In this document: positions 22,144 to 32,783 of the stretch, one piece after another
Layout of the letters: each line of letters starts with the position of its first letter
Numbering within the stretch: the first letter of the stretch is position 1
DNA from: an uncultured Methylococcaceae bacterium
Lineage (GTDB): Bacteria > Pseudomonadota > Gammaproteobacteria > Methylococcales > Methylomonadaceae
Direction of reading: 5' to 3'
DNA length: 36,186 nucleotides
Assembly (NCBI GenBank): GCA_903927955.1
Contig: CAIYOW010000129.1
Span: 1 to 36,186 of the forward strand
Position numbers and translations under genes: made by a program
Notes under the pieces: model-generated
Seen by the model: the letters and a program-made list of their open reading frames with translations, nothing else
What the model was told of the DNA's origin: nothing
Database searches by the model: none

Positions 22144-23326
22144 GATGGTTGTCTTGGCAAAGTTCAAATTTCGCGCTAATCGCCTGCCAATCGTGCAAAA
22201 GTGACAATAGTGGCGGGCATAGCGGTGTTTCGTGGCAAATGATGATCTGGCGGTATTGTTCCGGCGCCATGTTATAAATAAAGTTGGCGATGCCATCCTC
22301 GTAATTGTCTTCAAATTGGCATACCGAAGCGATATCATTGCCGATATGTATGGGCGATCGGGTGGTGCTTTGCACTTTTACATTAACGCCGTGTTTTGTC
22401 AAAATAGCACCCAACAAGAAAGCCGGGGCGTTACATTCGCCCGTGCCCAGCACTAGCACTGGACGCGGGTCTGGATGGTCTAAATCAGAGTTATTCAAAC
22501 CGGCGCTAATCTGGCTTAACCGAGCCAGCATATCTTCGCTTAAAGTGATCGGCGCGCGGATACCTAAGCGTCCTGGCCAAGCAAGCAAATGCCTTTTACA
22601 GGCATTGTTACTGGAAACATTGACGGAAATATTGTCCAATGCGGTATTTTCGGCACTGTCAAAAGCCAACCAGCCTTCCCTTAGACAAACCCATTCCACG
22701 GCTATATTGGCTCCCTGTTGTACACGCTGGCGGTCATCGGCACTGGCAAAATTGACCAAGCTGACAATCAGCACCCGCTGTAAATGCGGGTTAACCGCTT
22801 GGTAGGCATTAATCAAGCGTAAAAATGTCCGCCCCGTGCTAATTTCGTCATCAATCAGAACCAAGGTTTGCGCGCTTAAAAAAGTTAGCCGTTCTGGCTC
22901 ATGCTCAGGATAATACAGAAAAAAGTCAGTCGCATGACTATGGGCCTCATCAAAAGCCAGCCGTTGTAAGCCTGCCAAATGGTAACGTGTGGTTTGCATA
23001 AACAGGCTGTTGTCCAAGCCTTCGCCATAAGCAGCGGAAAACACGCCATAACCCAAACCGGTCGCTGTCTCCGCCATGCCTATCCACAGCGAGGGCCCAC
23101 TGATGCCGCACTGTAAGGCTTGCCGCGCCAATGCCCGATAAGACCAAGCCATTAATTTGGGCGACACCGGATAATGCTTGCCCAGCACTTTGCTGACCAA
23201 CAAAAATTTGCGTTTGCTGCTGATACGGGCAGCAAAGCCCAGCAACCGGCGTAGCGGGATTTTGCCTGGGTTTAAATGGATGTGCAGCTTCCCAGTGGCT
23301 AGAGTGATAGTATGTGCTTGGAGCAT
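22115..23326 (-). CDS. Phosphoribosyltransferase with TRSP-type C-terminal domain
   Basis: 403 residues, first gene of the operon. The N-terminal half holds an orotate-phosphoribosyltransferase-like domain: LWIGMAETATGLGYGVFSAA, and the PRPP-binding loop LVLIDDEISTGRTFLRLINA (about residues 155-174). The C-terminal half has a second domain with PVLVLGTGECNAPAFLLGAI, then VQSTTRSPIHIGNDI and FEDNYEDGIANFIYNM, as in the TRSP domain of Ter-linked phosphoribosyltransferases. Together with the following three genes it forms the core predicted to build a nucleoside-like compound. A divergent promoter region separates it from the YgfX-like gene. Confidence 0.85.
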   Translation of the reverse strand: MLQAHTITLATGKLHIHLNPGKIPLRRLLGFAARISSKRKFLLVSKVLGKHYPVSPKLMAWSYRALARQALQCGISGPSLWIGMAETATGLGYGVFSAAYGEGLDNSLFMQTTRYHLAGLQRLAFDEAHSHATDFFLYYPEHEPERLTFLSAQTLVLIDDEISTGRTFLRLINAYQAVNPHLQRVLIVSLVNFASADDRQRVQQGANIAVEWVCLREGWLAFDSAENTALDNISVNVSSNNACKRHLLAWPGRLGIRAPITLSEDMLARLSQISAGLNNSDLDHPDPRPVLVLGTGECNAPAFLLGAILTKHGVNVKVQSTTRSPIHIGNDIASVCQFEDNYEDGIANFIYNMAPEQYRQIIICHETPLCPPLLSLLHDWQAISAKFELCQDNHHATLHFFRP

Positions 23327-23636
23327 AATAATTGCTTGATGCGCTGGAGTTGAAAGGGACTGCTAGGGGCAAGGCGTTCTGTTTACGGTTACCAAAGCGG
23401 CTGCTGCTGAATTTAAATGCACACTAGCGGTCAAGATGCCGACATTTGACCTGTATTTTGGGGCGTAATGGGTAACAGCTTATACACCATACCAATACTT
23501 ATTGCGCGTAATATACCCAAGTTAGCTTGTTTACAACACCCAAACATCCGTTATATTGTCTATTATGCTTGCGGACAAACTTTTTATGGCGTGTAGCTAT
23601 CCAACTAAATTAAACTTTTTATTCTTGGGTCAGATA
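23327..23636. other. 310-bp divergent intergenic region
   Basis: Separates the four-gene minus-strand operon from the plus-strand YgfX-like gene. Contains the promoter at 23530-23557. I see no reading frame with protein character. The minus-strand operon promoter must also lie here, but I cannot place it. Confidence 0.5.
23530..23557 (+). promoter_or_regulatory. Candidate sigma-70 promoter of the YgfX-like gene
   Basis: TTTACA (23530-23535), a 16-nt spacer and TATATT (23552-23557). A start of transcription near 23564 favours translation from the ATG at 23637, not from the one at 23565. Confidence 0.5.
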
Positions 23637-24083
23637 ATGGCAAATGATTCAAAGCCGATGGAGGCGGACTTGCGGCTAACCGCCCAGGCTTCCCAATGGC
23701 TAATTGGCATCACCTTGCTGGCCCATCTGCTGGCATTGCTGGCCTGCGCGGCCAATGCCTTGCCCTTAGCCGTTAAGATAGTAATGGTGTCTACCGTTGC
23801 TGGCAATGGCTGGGCTGTGGTCAGGTATTTGCAAGCCCAACAGCTCGCCATCACACATAGCACCCGTTCCGGCTGGGCTGTCAACGGGCAAGCCGTCACT
23901 GTGTTGGCAGCCACTACGGTGAGCCAGTTTGCCATTTTTTTGCAGTTTGCCGTACAAAATAATAAACGTGCTGCCCGCCATTCTGCCATTATTTGCGGTG
24001 ACGCGCTGGACAAGGATGATTTCCGCCAATTGTTGGCCCGCTTAAAAACCACTGTCCCTGAGCAAGGCAGTACGTTTACCTGA
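23637..24083 (+). CDS. YgfX-like small membrane protein
   Basis: 148 residues from ATG 23637. Two hydrophobic helices lie near residues 23-40 and 44-62 (WLIGITLLAHLLALLACA, LPLAVKIVMVSTVAGNGW). A soluble part follows, with one more apolar stretch and the closing pattern GDALDKDDFRQLLARLKT, like the D-L-xxDxFRxLRxxLR end of YgfX/CptA-type proteins. These are small membrane proteins, some studied as toxins or as partners of SdhE. No sdhE is next to it here. Family assignment rests on layout and the C-terminal motif. Confidence 0.6.
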   Translation: MANDSKPMEADLRLTAQASQWLIGITLLAHLLALLACAANALPLAVKIVMVSTVAGNGWAVVRYLQAQQLAITHSTRSGWAVNGQAVTVLAATTVSQFAIFLQFAVQNNKRAARHSAIICGDALDKDDFRQLLARLKTTVPEQGSTFT

Positions 24084-24183
24084 TCCACATTTAAGCGCCC
24101 TGAGCGTAGCCAGGGAGCTGTTACCAATCAAGATGACGAAGAAGCAATGGCACTGATTCGCGTAGGCTTTGGCCGTGCTCAGC

Positions 24184-24216
24184 CAGCATGTTTCGGTAAC
24201 GCAGGACAACATGCTG
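24184..24216. repeat. Hairpin upstream of hfq
   Basis: CAGCATGTT (24184-24192) and AACATGCTG (24208-24216), a 9-bp perfect stem with a 15-nt loop, followed by CCTTTT. It may end the YgfX-like transcript or be a dispersed element; GTAGGC/GTGCTCAGCC beside it recalls the repeats elsewhere in the window. Confidence 0.45.
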
Positions 24217-24246
24217 CCTTTTCGTAGATAATCATTTGTATTGGCT

Positions 24247-24252
24247 TATAAT
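24247..24252 (+). promoter_or_regulatory. Candidate -10 element of hfq
   Basis: A perfect TATAAT lies 54 nt before the hfq start. No good -35 is visible at 16-18 nt, so it may be activator-dependent or only apparent. Confidence 0.35.
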
Positions 24253-24305
24253 TGCAGTTATCTTAAGCAACAATTTAAAAAAAATAATATTTAAGGAGAA
24301 ATAGG

Positions 24306-24548
24306 ATGTCTAAAGGTCAAAATTTACAGGACAACTTTCTAAATTCGCTTAGAAAAGAACATACCCCTGTGTCCATCTTTCTTGTCAACGGTATTAAGCT
24401 ACAAGGAAAAGTGGATTCCTTCGACCAATATGTGATCATGCTTAAAAATACCGTCAGCCAGATGGTTTATAAGCACGCCATTTCCACTATCGTGCCCAGC
24501 AAGGCAGTCAAAATAACCCGTGATGAAGAGGCCAGCATTGAAGAGTAA
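24306..24548 (+). CDS. hfq: RNA chaperone Hfq
   Basis: 80 residues, an LSm-fold protein that pairs small RNAs with mRNAs as a hexamer. The Sm1 motif region reads [20 protein letters not shown], and the Sm2 signature [10 protein letters not shown] carries the family's YKHAIST residues. The distal and proximal site residues (Q8, Q41-like, K56, H57) appear in place. The C-terminal tail is short ([15 protein letters not shown]). AAGGAG about 8 nt upstream of ATG. First gene of the hfq-hflX-hflK-hflC-hisZ-purA series. Confidence 0.98.
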   Translation: MSKGQNLQDNFLNSLRKEHTPVSIFLVNGIKLQGKVDSFDQYVIMLKNTVSQMVYKHAISTIVPSKAVKITRDEEASIEE

Positions 24549-24643
24549 GCAGAGCAAGTTGCATAACCCACCAATGCCCACCTCGTATCCCTATCGCCTG
24601 ATGATTCTGCCGAAAGATTGTTTATTGGCTGGAGGAATGGGCA

Positions 24644-25915
24644 TTGTTTGACCGCCCAGGCTCCTCTGGTGAACGTGCCGTTTTGGTGCATATCACCTTC
24701 CGCCACGACCAAGAAGACCTTGCAGAACTCAAGGAGCTAGCCAAATCGGCAGGCACCGATCCCATCGAGGTTATCACCGGCAGCCGAAAGGCTCCGGATT
24801 CCAAATATTTTATCGGCACTGGCAAGCTGGAAGAACTAAAGGCTGCCGTGGCCCACCAGTCAGCCGACGTAGTGCTGTTCAACCACTCACTAAGCCCCAG
24901 CCAAGAGCGCAACTTGGAGACTTTTCTCGGCGTGCGCGTGGTTGACCGCAATGGGCTGATTTTGGATATATTTGCCCAGCGCGCCCAGTCCTTTGAAGGT
25001 AAGCTGCAAGTCGAACTGGCACAGTTAAAACACCTGTCAACACGGCTGGTGCGTGGCTGGACGCATTTGGAAAGGCAAAAAGGCGGCATTGGCTTGCGTG
25101 GCCCAGGCGAGACCCAGTTGGAAACAGACCGGCGCTTGCTGGCATTACGCATCAAACAAATCCAGCAGCGGTTAGCTAAAGTGGACAAGCAACGCCACCA
25201 AAGCCGCAGCAAACGCAAAAAAGCGGACATTGCCACGGTGTCGTTAGTGGGTTATACCAATGCCGGAAAATCGACCTTGTTCAATCAACTGACCGGCGCG
25301 GACATTTATACCGCCGACCAATTATTCGCCACCTTAGACCCTACCTTACGCAACTGCCAGCTTTCTGAAAACAACGATATTGTGTTAGCGGATACGGTGG
25401 GCTTTATCCGCCATTTGCCGCATGAATTGGTGGCGGCGTTTAAATCCACCTTGCAAGAAGCCAGTGACGCTGATTTATTGCTGCATGTGGTGGATGCCCA
25501 TAGCGATGAGCGTGACGAGATTATGGTGCAAGTCAACCACGTATTGGATGACATTGATGCCGGCCAGATCAGGCAGCTTGAGGTGTTCAACAAAATCGAC
25601 CTGCTCGACAATATTCCGGCGCACATAGACCGTGACGACCAAGGCAAGCCAGTTCGTGTCTGGCTGTCTGCGGCTAGCGGTGAAGGTATAGGGTTGCTTA
25701 AGCAAGCTCTGGCAGAACTGTTCGCATCCAACAGCAAAGTGAAAAAACACTGTTATTTGTCCGCCGACCAAGCGGATATCCGCGCCAAATTATTTTCTTG
25801 CGCAAAAATAATAGACGAGCATATTGACGACCAAGGCGGCTGCGAATTGGTCATTGAAATAGATGTCAAGCATTTGGGGCTATTAAAGACGGTCACAACT
25901 GAAGCAGCGGCTTGA
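24644..25915 (+). CDS. hflX: GTPase HflX
   Basis: 423 residues. The start is a TTG at 24644 giving MFDRPGSSGERAVLV, supported by GGAGG at 24631-24635 with 8-nt spacing. The N-terminal HflX domain (KYFIGTGKLEELKAAVAHQS, ADVVLFNHSLSPSQERNLET) is followed by a coiled linker with GGIGLRGPGETQLETDRRLL. The G domain has G1 GYTNAGKSTLF, G3 DTVGFI and G4 NKID. HflX binds 50S subunits and rescues or splits ribosomes, often under heat stress. Lies between hfq and hflK as in most gammaproteobacteria. Confidence 0.97.
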   Translation: MFDRPGSSGERAVLVHITFRHDQEDLAELKELAKSAGTDPIEVITGSRKAPDSKYFIGTGKLEELKAAVAHQSADVVLFNHSLSPSQERNLETFLGVRVVDRNGLILDIFAQRAQSFEGKLQVELAQLKHLSTRLVRGWTHLERQKGGIGLRGPGETQLETDRRLLALRIKQIQQRLAKVDKQRHQSRSKRKKADIATVSLVGYTNAGKSTLFNQLTGADIYTADQLFATLDPTLRNCQLSENNDIVLADTVGFIRHLPHELVAAFKSTLQEASDADLLLHVVDAHSDERDEIMVQVNHVLDDIDAGQIRQLEVFNKIDLLDNIPAHIDRDDQGKPVRVWLSAASGEGIGLLKQALAELFASNSKVKKHCYLSADQADIRAKLFSCAKIIDEHIDDQGGCELVIEIDVKHLGLLKTVTTEAAA

Positions 25916-26008
25916 TTCACGGGTTTTACCACAGCCGATTGCGTCTGTTTTCCGTAAACTGCGTAGAATCTTTTTTATTTACGATAGAATAGCGGCAATA
26001 ACAAAGTT

Positions 26009-26038
26009 AGCGGCACACTTTACATAAGTGCCAACGCT
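26009..26038 (+). promoter_or_regulatory. Hairpin in the hflK leader
   Basis: AGCG-GCACACTT-tacat-AAG-TGCC-aa-CGCT forms an imperfect stem in the 176-bp hflX-hflK gap, about 55 nt before the hflK start. It may be a leader structure or a weak terminator for hflX; there is no clear T tract. Confidence 0.35.
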
Positions 26039-26091
26039 GTCCCGTCAGGGAAAATAATAATCATCCAATTTATCCAATACGGAGAGCAACT

Positions 26092-27345
26092 ATGTCGTGG
26101 AACGAGCCAGGCGGCGATAAGAATGACCCTTGGAGTGGGCGAGGAGACCAAAACGGGCCTCCTGACCTTGATGAAGCCATTAAATCATTGCAGGAAAAAT
26201 TCACCAAATTATTCGGTGGCGGGGGTGGCGGCGGCGATAACAACAGCACCGGCACTGGGCCGTCATTTGGCAACCCCATAGTTGGCCTGGGCTATATTGC
26301 GGCGGGGGCGCTGGTGCTATGGGGCTTTAGTGGTTTTTATATCGTCGATGAAGGCAATAATGGTGTCGAAACCCGCTTTGGCTCTTATATTAACACCACC
26401 CAGTCGGGTCTGAACTGGCATTTGCCAGCACCGATAGAAAGCGTGGAAGTGGTCAATGTCAAGCAAAACCGCTCCATTGAAGTGGGCTACCGCAGTGGTA
26501 GCGAACAAGCCGTAGGCTCAGTGTTGAACGAAGCTTTAATGCTCACTAAAGACGAAAACTACGTTGACATCCGTTTGGCAGTGCAATACGAAGTGAAAGA
26601 TGCCCGCCAATTCTTGTTCAATATCGTCAATCCTGCCGCCACCTTAAAGCAAGTCACCGAAAGTGCTCAGCGCGGGGTGATTGGTGGTAACACCATGGAT
26701 TATGTGCTGACCGAAGGCCGTGGCGAGATTGTCGCGCAGATCAAAAAAGAAATTCAGGAGGTGATGGATAGTTACCAGTCAGGCATACATATCACCAGCG
26801 TAAACCTGCAAGATGCCCAGCCGCCTGAACAGGTACAAAACGCATTTGCCGATGCCATTAAAGCCCGCGAAGACCAGCAACGGCTGATCAACGAAGCGGA
26901 AGCCTATTCCAATGATGTAGTGCCTAAAGCCCGTGGTGCAGCCGCGAGAAAAATCCAAGAAGCTGAAGGCTATAAAGAACAAGTCATTGCCCAAGCCGAA
27001 GGTGAAACCAGCCGTTTCAGCAAGTTGCTGGCCGAATACAGCAAAGCCCCAGCGGTGACCCGCAAACGGATTTATATCGAAGCTATGGAGTCGGTGTTAT
27101 CAGATGCCAATACACTAATGATAGACGTAAAAAGTGGCAACAATTTATTGTATCTGCCCTTGGATAAACTGATGCAACCCACCAGTCCTGCCGCCATGCC
27201 ATCATTGGGTGGCTCAGCGACCGGCAGCGCCGAGCCGCAAAACGCCATTCAGCAACCGCCGCAAAACGCCGCCCAGCGGTTTATTGCGGAAGATCATGTG
27301 GACCATTCAGCCCTTCGTGGGCGCGATGCAAGGGGACGCCAATAA
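26092..27345 (+). CDS. hflK: FtsH regulator HflK
   Basis: 417 residues, an SPFH/prohibitin-type inner-membrane protein. The N-terminal 70 residues are Gly/Asp/Asn-rich with a GGGGGGGD run, then a transmembrane helix (VGLGYIAAGALVLWGFSGFY, about residues 64-83). The SPFH domain (VDEGNNGVETRFG onward) and a long Ala/Glu-rich coiled coil follow (RKIQEAEGYKEQVIAQAEGE). The C-terminal tail is Pro/Gln-rich. HflK and HflC form a large cage around FtsH and limit its access to membrane substrates. The last base of its stop codon is the first base of hflC ATG. AGAG precedes the ATG. Confidence 0.97.
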   Translation: MSWNEPGGDKNDPWSGRGDQNGPPDLDEAIKSLQEKFTKLFGGGGGGGDNNSTGTGPSFGNPIVGLGYIAAGALVLWGFSGFYIVDEGNNGVETRFGSYINTTQSGLNWHLPAPIESVEVVNVKQNRSIEVGYRSGSEQAVGSVLNEALMLTKDENYVDIRLAVQYEVKDARQFLFNIVNPAATLKQVTESAQRGVIGGNTMDYVLTEGRGEIVAQIKKEIQEVMDSYQSGIHITSVNLQDAQPPEQVQNAFADAIKAREDQQRLINEAEAYSNDVVPKARGAAARKIQEAEGYKEQVIAQAEGETSRFSKLLAEYSKAPAVTRKRIYIEAMESVLSDANTLMIDVKSGNNLLYLPLDKLMQPTSPAAMPSLGGSATGSAEPQNAIQQPPQNAAQRFIAEDHVDHSALRGRDARGRQ

Positions 27346-28214
27346 TGTCAATCATGCAAAATAAAACACTACTGGCCATCATTTTTTTGGTGCTGTTGCT
27401 GCTTGCCAACTTGTCTTTTTTTACGGTGCAGCAAACCGAAAAAGCCATTAAGTTCCGCTTCGGCGAAATTGTCAAAGCGGATTATGAACCTGGCCTGCAT
27501 ATCAAATGGCCCATCATCAACAACGTCAAGCTGTTCGATGCCCGCATCCAAACCATGTCCTCCCGTCCGGAACGTTTTTTGACCGCCGAAAAGAAAAATG
27601 TGGTGGTTGATTCGTTTGTAAAATGGCGTATAGGCGATGTCACCAAATTTTACACCGTGGTGTCGGGTTCTATCGACCAGGCCAATATGCGTCTCGATCA
27701 AATCATTAAAGATGCGTTCCGTGGCGAATTCAGCAAACGCAATATCAAACAACTGGTTTCCACTGACCGTAGCGTCATACGTGAAATCTTAATCAAAAAC
27801 TCCAAGATTGCCGCCGCAGAATTGGGCATGGAAATTATTGACGTGCAAGTGATGCGAATCGACTTGCCCGAAGAAGTCAGTAGTTCCGTGTTCCGCCGCA
27901 TGGAAGCAGAACGCGAACGGGTTGCCCGTGAATTCCGCTCGCAGGGCGCAGAAGCGGCAGAACGTATCCGTGCCGATGCCGATCGCCAACGGGTCATCAC
28001 CCTTGCCAACGCCTATCGCGATGCCGAAATAATGCGTGGCGAAGGCGATGCCAGAGCCGCTGAAATTTATGCCCAAGCTTATGGGCAAGACACTGAGTTT
28101 TTTACCTTTTACCGTAGCCTGAACGCGTATAAAAAGACCTTCTCAAACGGCAACACGCTGGTACTTGACCCGCAGTCGGACTTTTTTCAATATTTTAAGA
28201 AACAGACCCCGTAA
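27345..28214 (+). CDS. hflC: FtsH regulator HflC
   Basis: 289 residues, partner of HflK. It has an N-terminal transmembrane helix (LLAIIFLVLLLLANLSFFTV) and an SPFH domain beginning QQTEKAIKFRFGEIVKADYE. The signature LPEEVSSSVFRRMEAERERV is followed by a coiled coil rich in RADADRQRV. It overlaps hflK by one base, giving coupled translation. A hairpin terminator follows at 28247. Confidence 0.97.
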   Translation: MSIMQNKTLLAIIFLVLLLLANLSFFTVQQTEKAIKFRFGEIVKADYEPGLHIKWPIINNVKLFDARIQTMSSRPERFLTAEKKNVVVDSFVKWRIGDVTKFYTVVSGSIDQANMRLDQIIKDAFRGEFSKRNIKQLVSTDRSVIREILIKNSKIAAAELGMEIIDVQVMRIDLPEEVSSSVFRRMEAERERVAREFRSQGAEAAERIRADADRQRVITLANAYRDAEIMRGEGDARAAEIYAQAYGQDTEFFTFYRSLNAYKKTFSNGNTLVLDPQSDFFQYFKKQTP

Positions 28215-28246
28215 ATTAAGGTATTATTTATAGCTTTATAACCCTG

Positions 28247-28276
28247 CAAAACGCTCCATTCTGGGGCGTTTTGTTT
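28247..28276 (+). terminator. Intrinsic terminator after hflC
   Basis: AAAACGCTCC / GGGGCGTTTT, a 10-bp stem with one G-T pair and loop ATTCT, followed by TTTTGTTT. hisZ begins only 20 nt later, so some readthrough or a nested promoter is likely. Confidence 0.75.
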
Positions 28277-28295
28277 GAGTGGGACTCTGTTAAAC

Positions 28296-30790
<2,495 letters not shown>

Positions 30791-30797
30791 ACGGAAA

Positions 30798-30829
30798 GCA
30801 TTGTTAATTTAATACTAAATTAACAATGC
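30798..30829. repeat. Perfect 14-bp palindrome between purA and yigZ
   Basis: GCATTGTTAATTTA, loop ATAC, TAAATTAACAATGC. It lies eight bases after the purA stop, between convergent genes. It is symmetric and so could stop transcription in both directions, but no long T tract follows. Confidence 0.65.
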
Positions 30830-30879
30830 CATTGGCTGCGGATTGTTCCGCACTGATAAAAACACCCCGCCAGAAAAGC

Positions 30880-31452
30880 TTAACGCACCGCTCCCGAAAA
30901 AGCACTATTCAAGTCAGCAACGCCACTGGCGGGCAATTGCACGGTCAAGCGGATTTGTTCGGCAAACTCCTGCCGTATTATGATGCCGTGCAGTTTTTTC
31001 AGTTGGTATTCAAACAGCTGCATTTGTGCATAATCCAGCGTCACGTTGAGGGTTGCCATTTCGATATACGGGTAAAGCGTCGCTGCATCTAGTGCTTGTT
31101 TGGCGGTATTGCTGTAAGCCCGCGTCAATCCACCAGCACCCAACTTAATGCCGCCATAATAGCGGATGACCAACACCAACACATTAATGATGTCATGGCC
31201 TTCCAAGTGCTGGTAAATGGGCTTGCCTGCCGTGCCGGTCGGCTCGCCTGCATCATGGAAGCGGTAAACGATACCCTGCGCAGTTTTAAGCCGATAGGCA
31301 AAGGCTATATGGGTGGCGTTGGGATGTTTCTCGTGCTGTTGCTTAAGATTGTGCAAGACTTCGCGTTCATCGGCGCAAGGCATAATAATGCCGATGAAAC
31401 GCGATTTTTTAATCAATGCCTCTATGGTTTGGCAAGTTTTAACAAGGTTCAT
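30880..31452 (-). CDS. yigZ: YigZ/IMPACT family protein
   Basis: 190 residues. The N-terminal UPF0029/IMPACT domain has KKSRFIG, THIAFAYRL, DAGEPTGTAGKPIY and the family signature VIRYYGGIKLGAGGL. A short C-terminal ferredoxin-like (DUF1949) domain follows. Members act near translation in eukaryotes; in bacteria the role is unsettled and links to proline peptidase or RNA binding have been proposed. It converges on purA and lies 61 bp after the aminotransferase on the same strand. Confidence 0.93.
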   Translation of the reverse strand: MNLVKTCQTIEALIKKSRFIGIIMPCADEREVLHNLKQQHEKHPNATHIAFAYRLKTAQGIVYRFHDAGEPTGTAGKPIYQHLEGHDIINVLVLVIRYYGGIKLGAGGLTRAYSNTAKQALDAATLYPYIEMATLNVTLDYAQMQLFEYQLKKLHGIIIRQEFAEQIRLTVQLPASGVADLNSAFSGAVR

Positions 31453-31513
31453 GCCTGTTTTTCGCGGTATGGGCTACGGGTTTACCTGCCTCGCCTGAAA
31501 AACCAATTACCGC

Positions 31514-32698
31514 TTAAGCCACCGCTTTTTTAATCCGCTCCAAGGCGTTCTGCAAATTGACCATGCTGGTGGCAATGGATATGCGCACATGGCCTTCACA
31601 GCCAAAAGCAGAACCCGGCACCAAAGCCACACCGGCTTTTTCAATCAGGTAATCGGAAAATTCAAGATCATTGTTGATGCCCTCCATTTTTGCGATCAAC
31701 CCAGCAACGCTAGGGAAAACATAAAATGTGCCGTCAGTTGGCAAACATTCCACGCCATCGATGCTGTTCAGCTCGGCAACTACATAATCATGGCGTTTTT
31801 TAAACTCTTCGCACATGTAGGCAATAAAACTTTGGTCGCCGGTCAGAGCCGCTTCGGCGGCATATTGGGAAATAGAAGTGGGGTTGGATGTGCTTTGCGA
31901 TTGGATGGTACACATGGCCTCAATCAAATCGGCTGGGCCCGCTGCATAGCCAATACGCCAGCCAGTCATTGAATAGGCTTTAGAAACACCGTTCATGACC
32001 ACTGTACGCGCATAAAACTCCGGATGGGCGTTGAGTATGTTGACAAATGTGCCTGGCTGCCAAAGCACCTGCTCGTACATATCATCGGTGGCTATGATAA
32101 TGTCCGGGAAATCCGCCAACACATCGCCCAATGCGGTCAGCTCTGCCAAAGTGTACGCCACGCCCGATGGGTTGGAGGGGCTGTTGATGAAGATCAGACG
32201 AGTTTTGTCGGTAATGGCGGCGCGTAATTGCGCAGGGGACATTTTAAAATTTTGCGCTTGGGTGGTTTCCACTATAACCGGCACACCATCCGCCAACAAC
32301 ACCATATCGGGGTAAGACACCCAAAACGGCGCGGGAATGATCACTTCGTCACCTTTGTTAAGCAAAGCCTGAGCCAAATTGAACGAGCTTTGTTTGCCGC
32401 CACACGAGACCAAAATCTGTTTAGGCGTGTAATCAAGACCATTATCTTTTTTAAACTTGTCAATCACGGCTTTTTTCAAGCTTGCCGTGCCATCCACTGC
32501 GGTGTATTTGGTGAATCCTTTATCCAACGCGGCAATAGCGGCGGCTTTAATAAAGTCTGGGGTGTCAAAATCCGGCTCACCCGCACCAAGACCAATAATA
32601 TCTTTTCCGGCGGCGCGCATTTGTGCAGCACGGGCAGTAATAGCCAAGGTAGGGGAAGGTTTGACGGATTGGACGCGCTCAGATAGTTGGATGCTCAT
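31514..32698 (-). CDS. Aspartate aminotransferase (class I, PLP-dependent)
   Basis: 394 residues, fold type I aminotransferase of the Igamma/Ibeta type. Visible are IIGLGAGEPDFDTPDFIKAA near the N-terminus, FTKYTAVDGT, the cofactor-phosphate segment VSCGGKQSSFNLAQAL, INSPSNPSG (substrate-Arg region neighbour), DDMYEQVLW and the PLP lysine in NGVSKAYSMTGWRIGY. A conserved C-terminal arginine lies in GHVRISIA. It makes aspartate from oxaloacetate and glutamate. It is divergent from uvrB, a pairing seen in many gammaproteobacteria. Confidence 0.94.
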   Translation of the reverse strand: MSIQLSERVQSVKPSPTLAITARAAQMRAAGKDIIGLGAGEPDFDTPDFIKAAAIAALDKGFTKYTAVDGTASLKKAVIDKFKKDNGLDYTPKQILVSCGGKQSSFNLAQALLNKGDEVIIPAPFWVSYPDMVLLADGVPVIVETTQAQNFKMSPAQLRAAITDKTRLIFINSPSNPSGVAYTLAELTALGDVLADFPDIIIATDDMYEQVLWQPGTFVNILNAHPEFYARTVVMNGVSKAYSMTGWRIGYAAGPADLIEAMCTIQSQSTSNPTSISQYAAEAALTGDQSFIAYMCEEFKKRHDYVVAELNSIDGVECLPTDGTFYVFPSVAGLIAKMEGINNDLEFSDYLIEKAGVALVPGSAFGCEGHVRISIATSMVNLQNALERIKKAVA

Positions 32699-32783
32699 GG
32701 TTTGCCGTGTAAAATCAAAGTATGAAATATTTTAATTATACGCTATGCGCCCTATCTTGCTAACAACCTTATATTAAAAAACA

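Noticed and set aside
21388-22338. Longer start for the HAD hydrolase at 22338
   Set aside because: The extra 65 residues lie within the upstream phosphoribosyltransferase gene and lack HAD character; the DxD motif directly follows the ATG at 22143.
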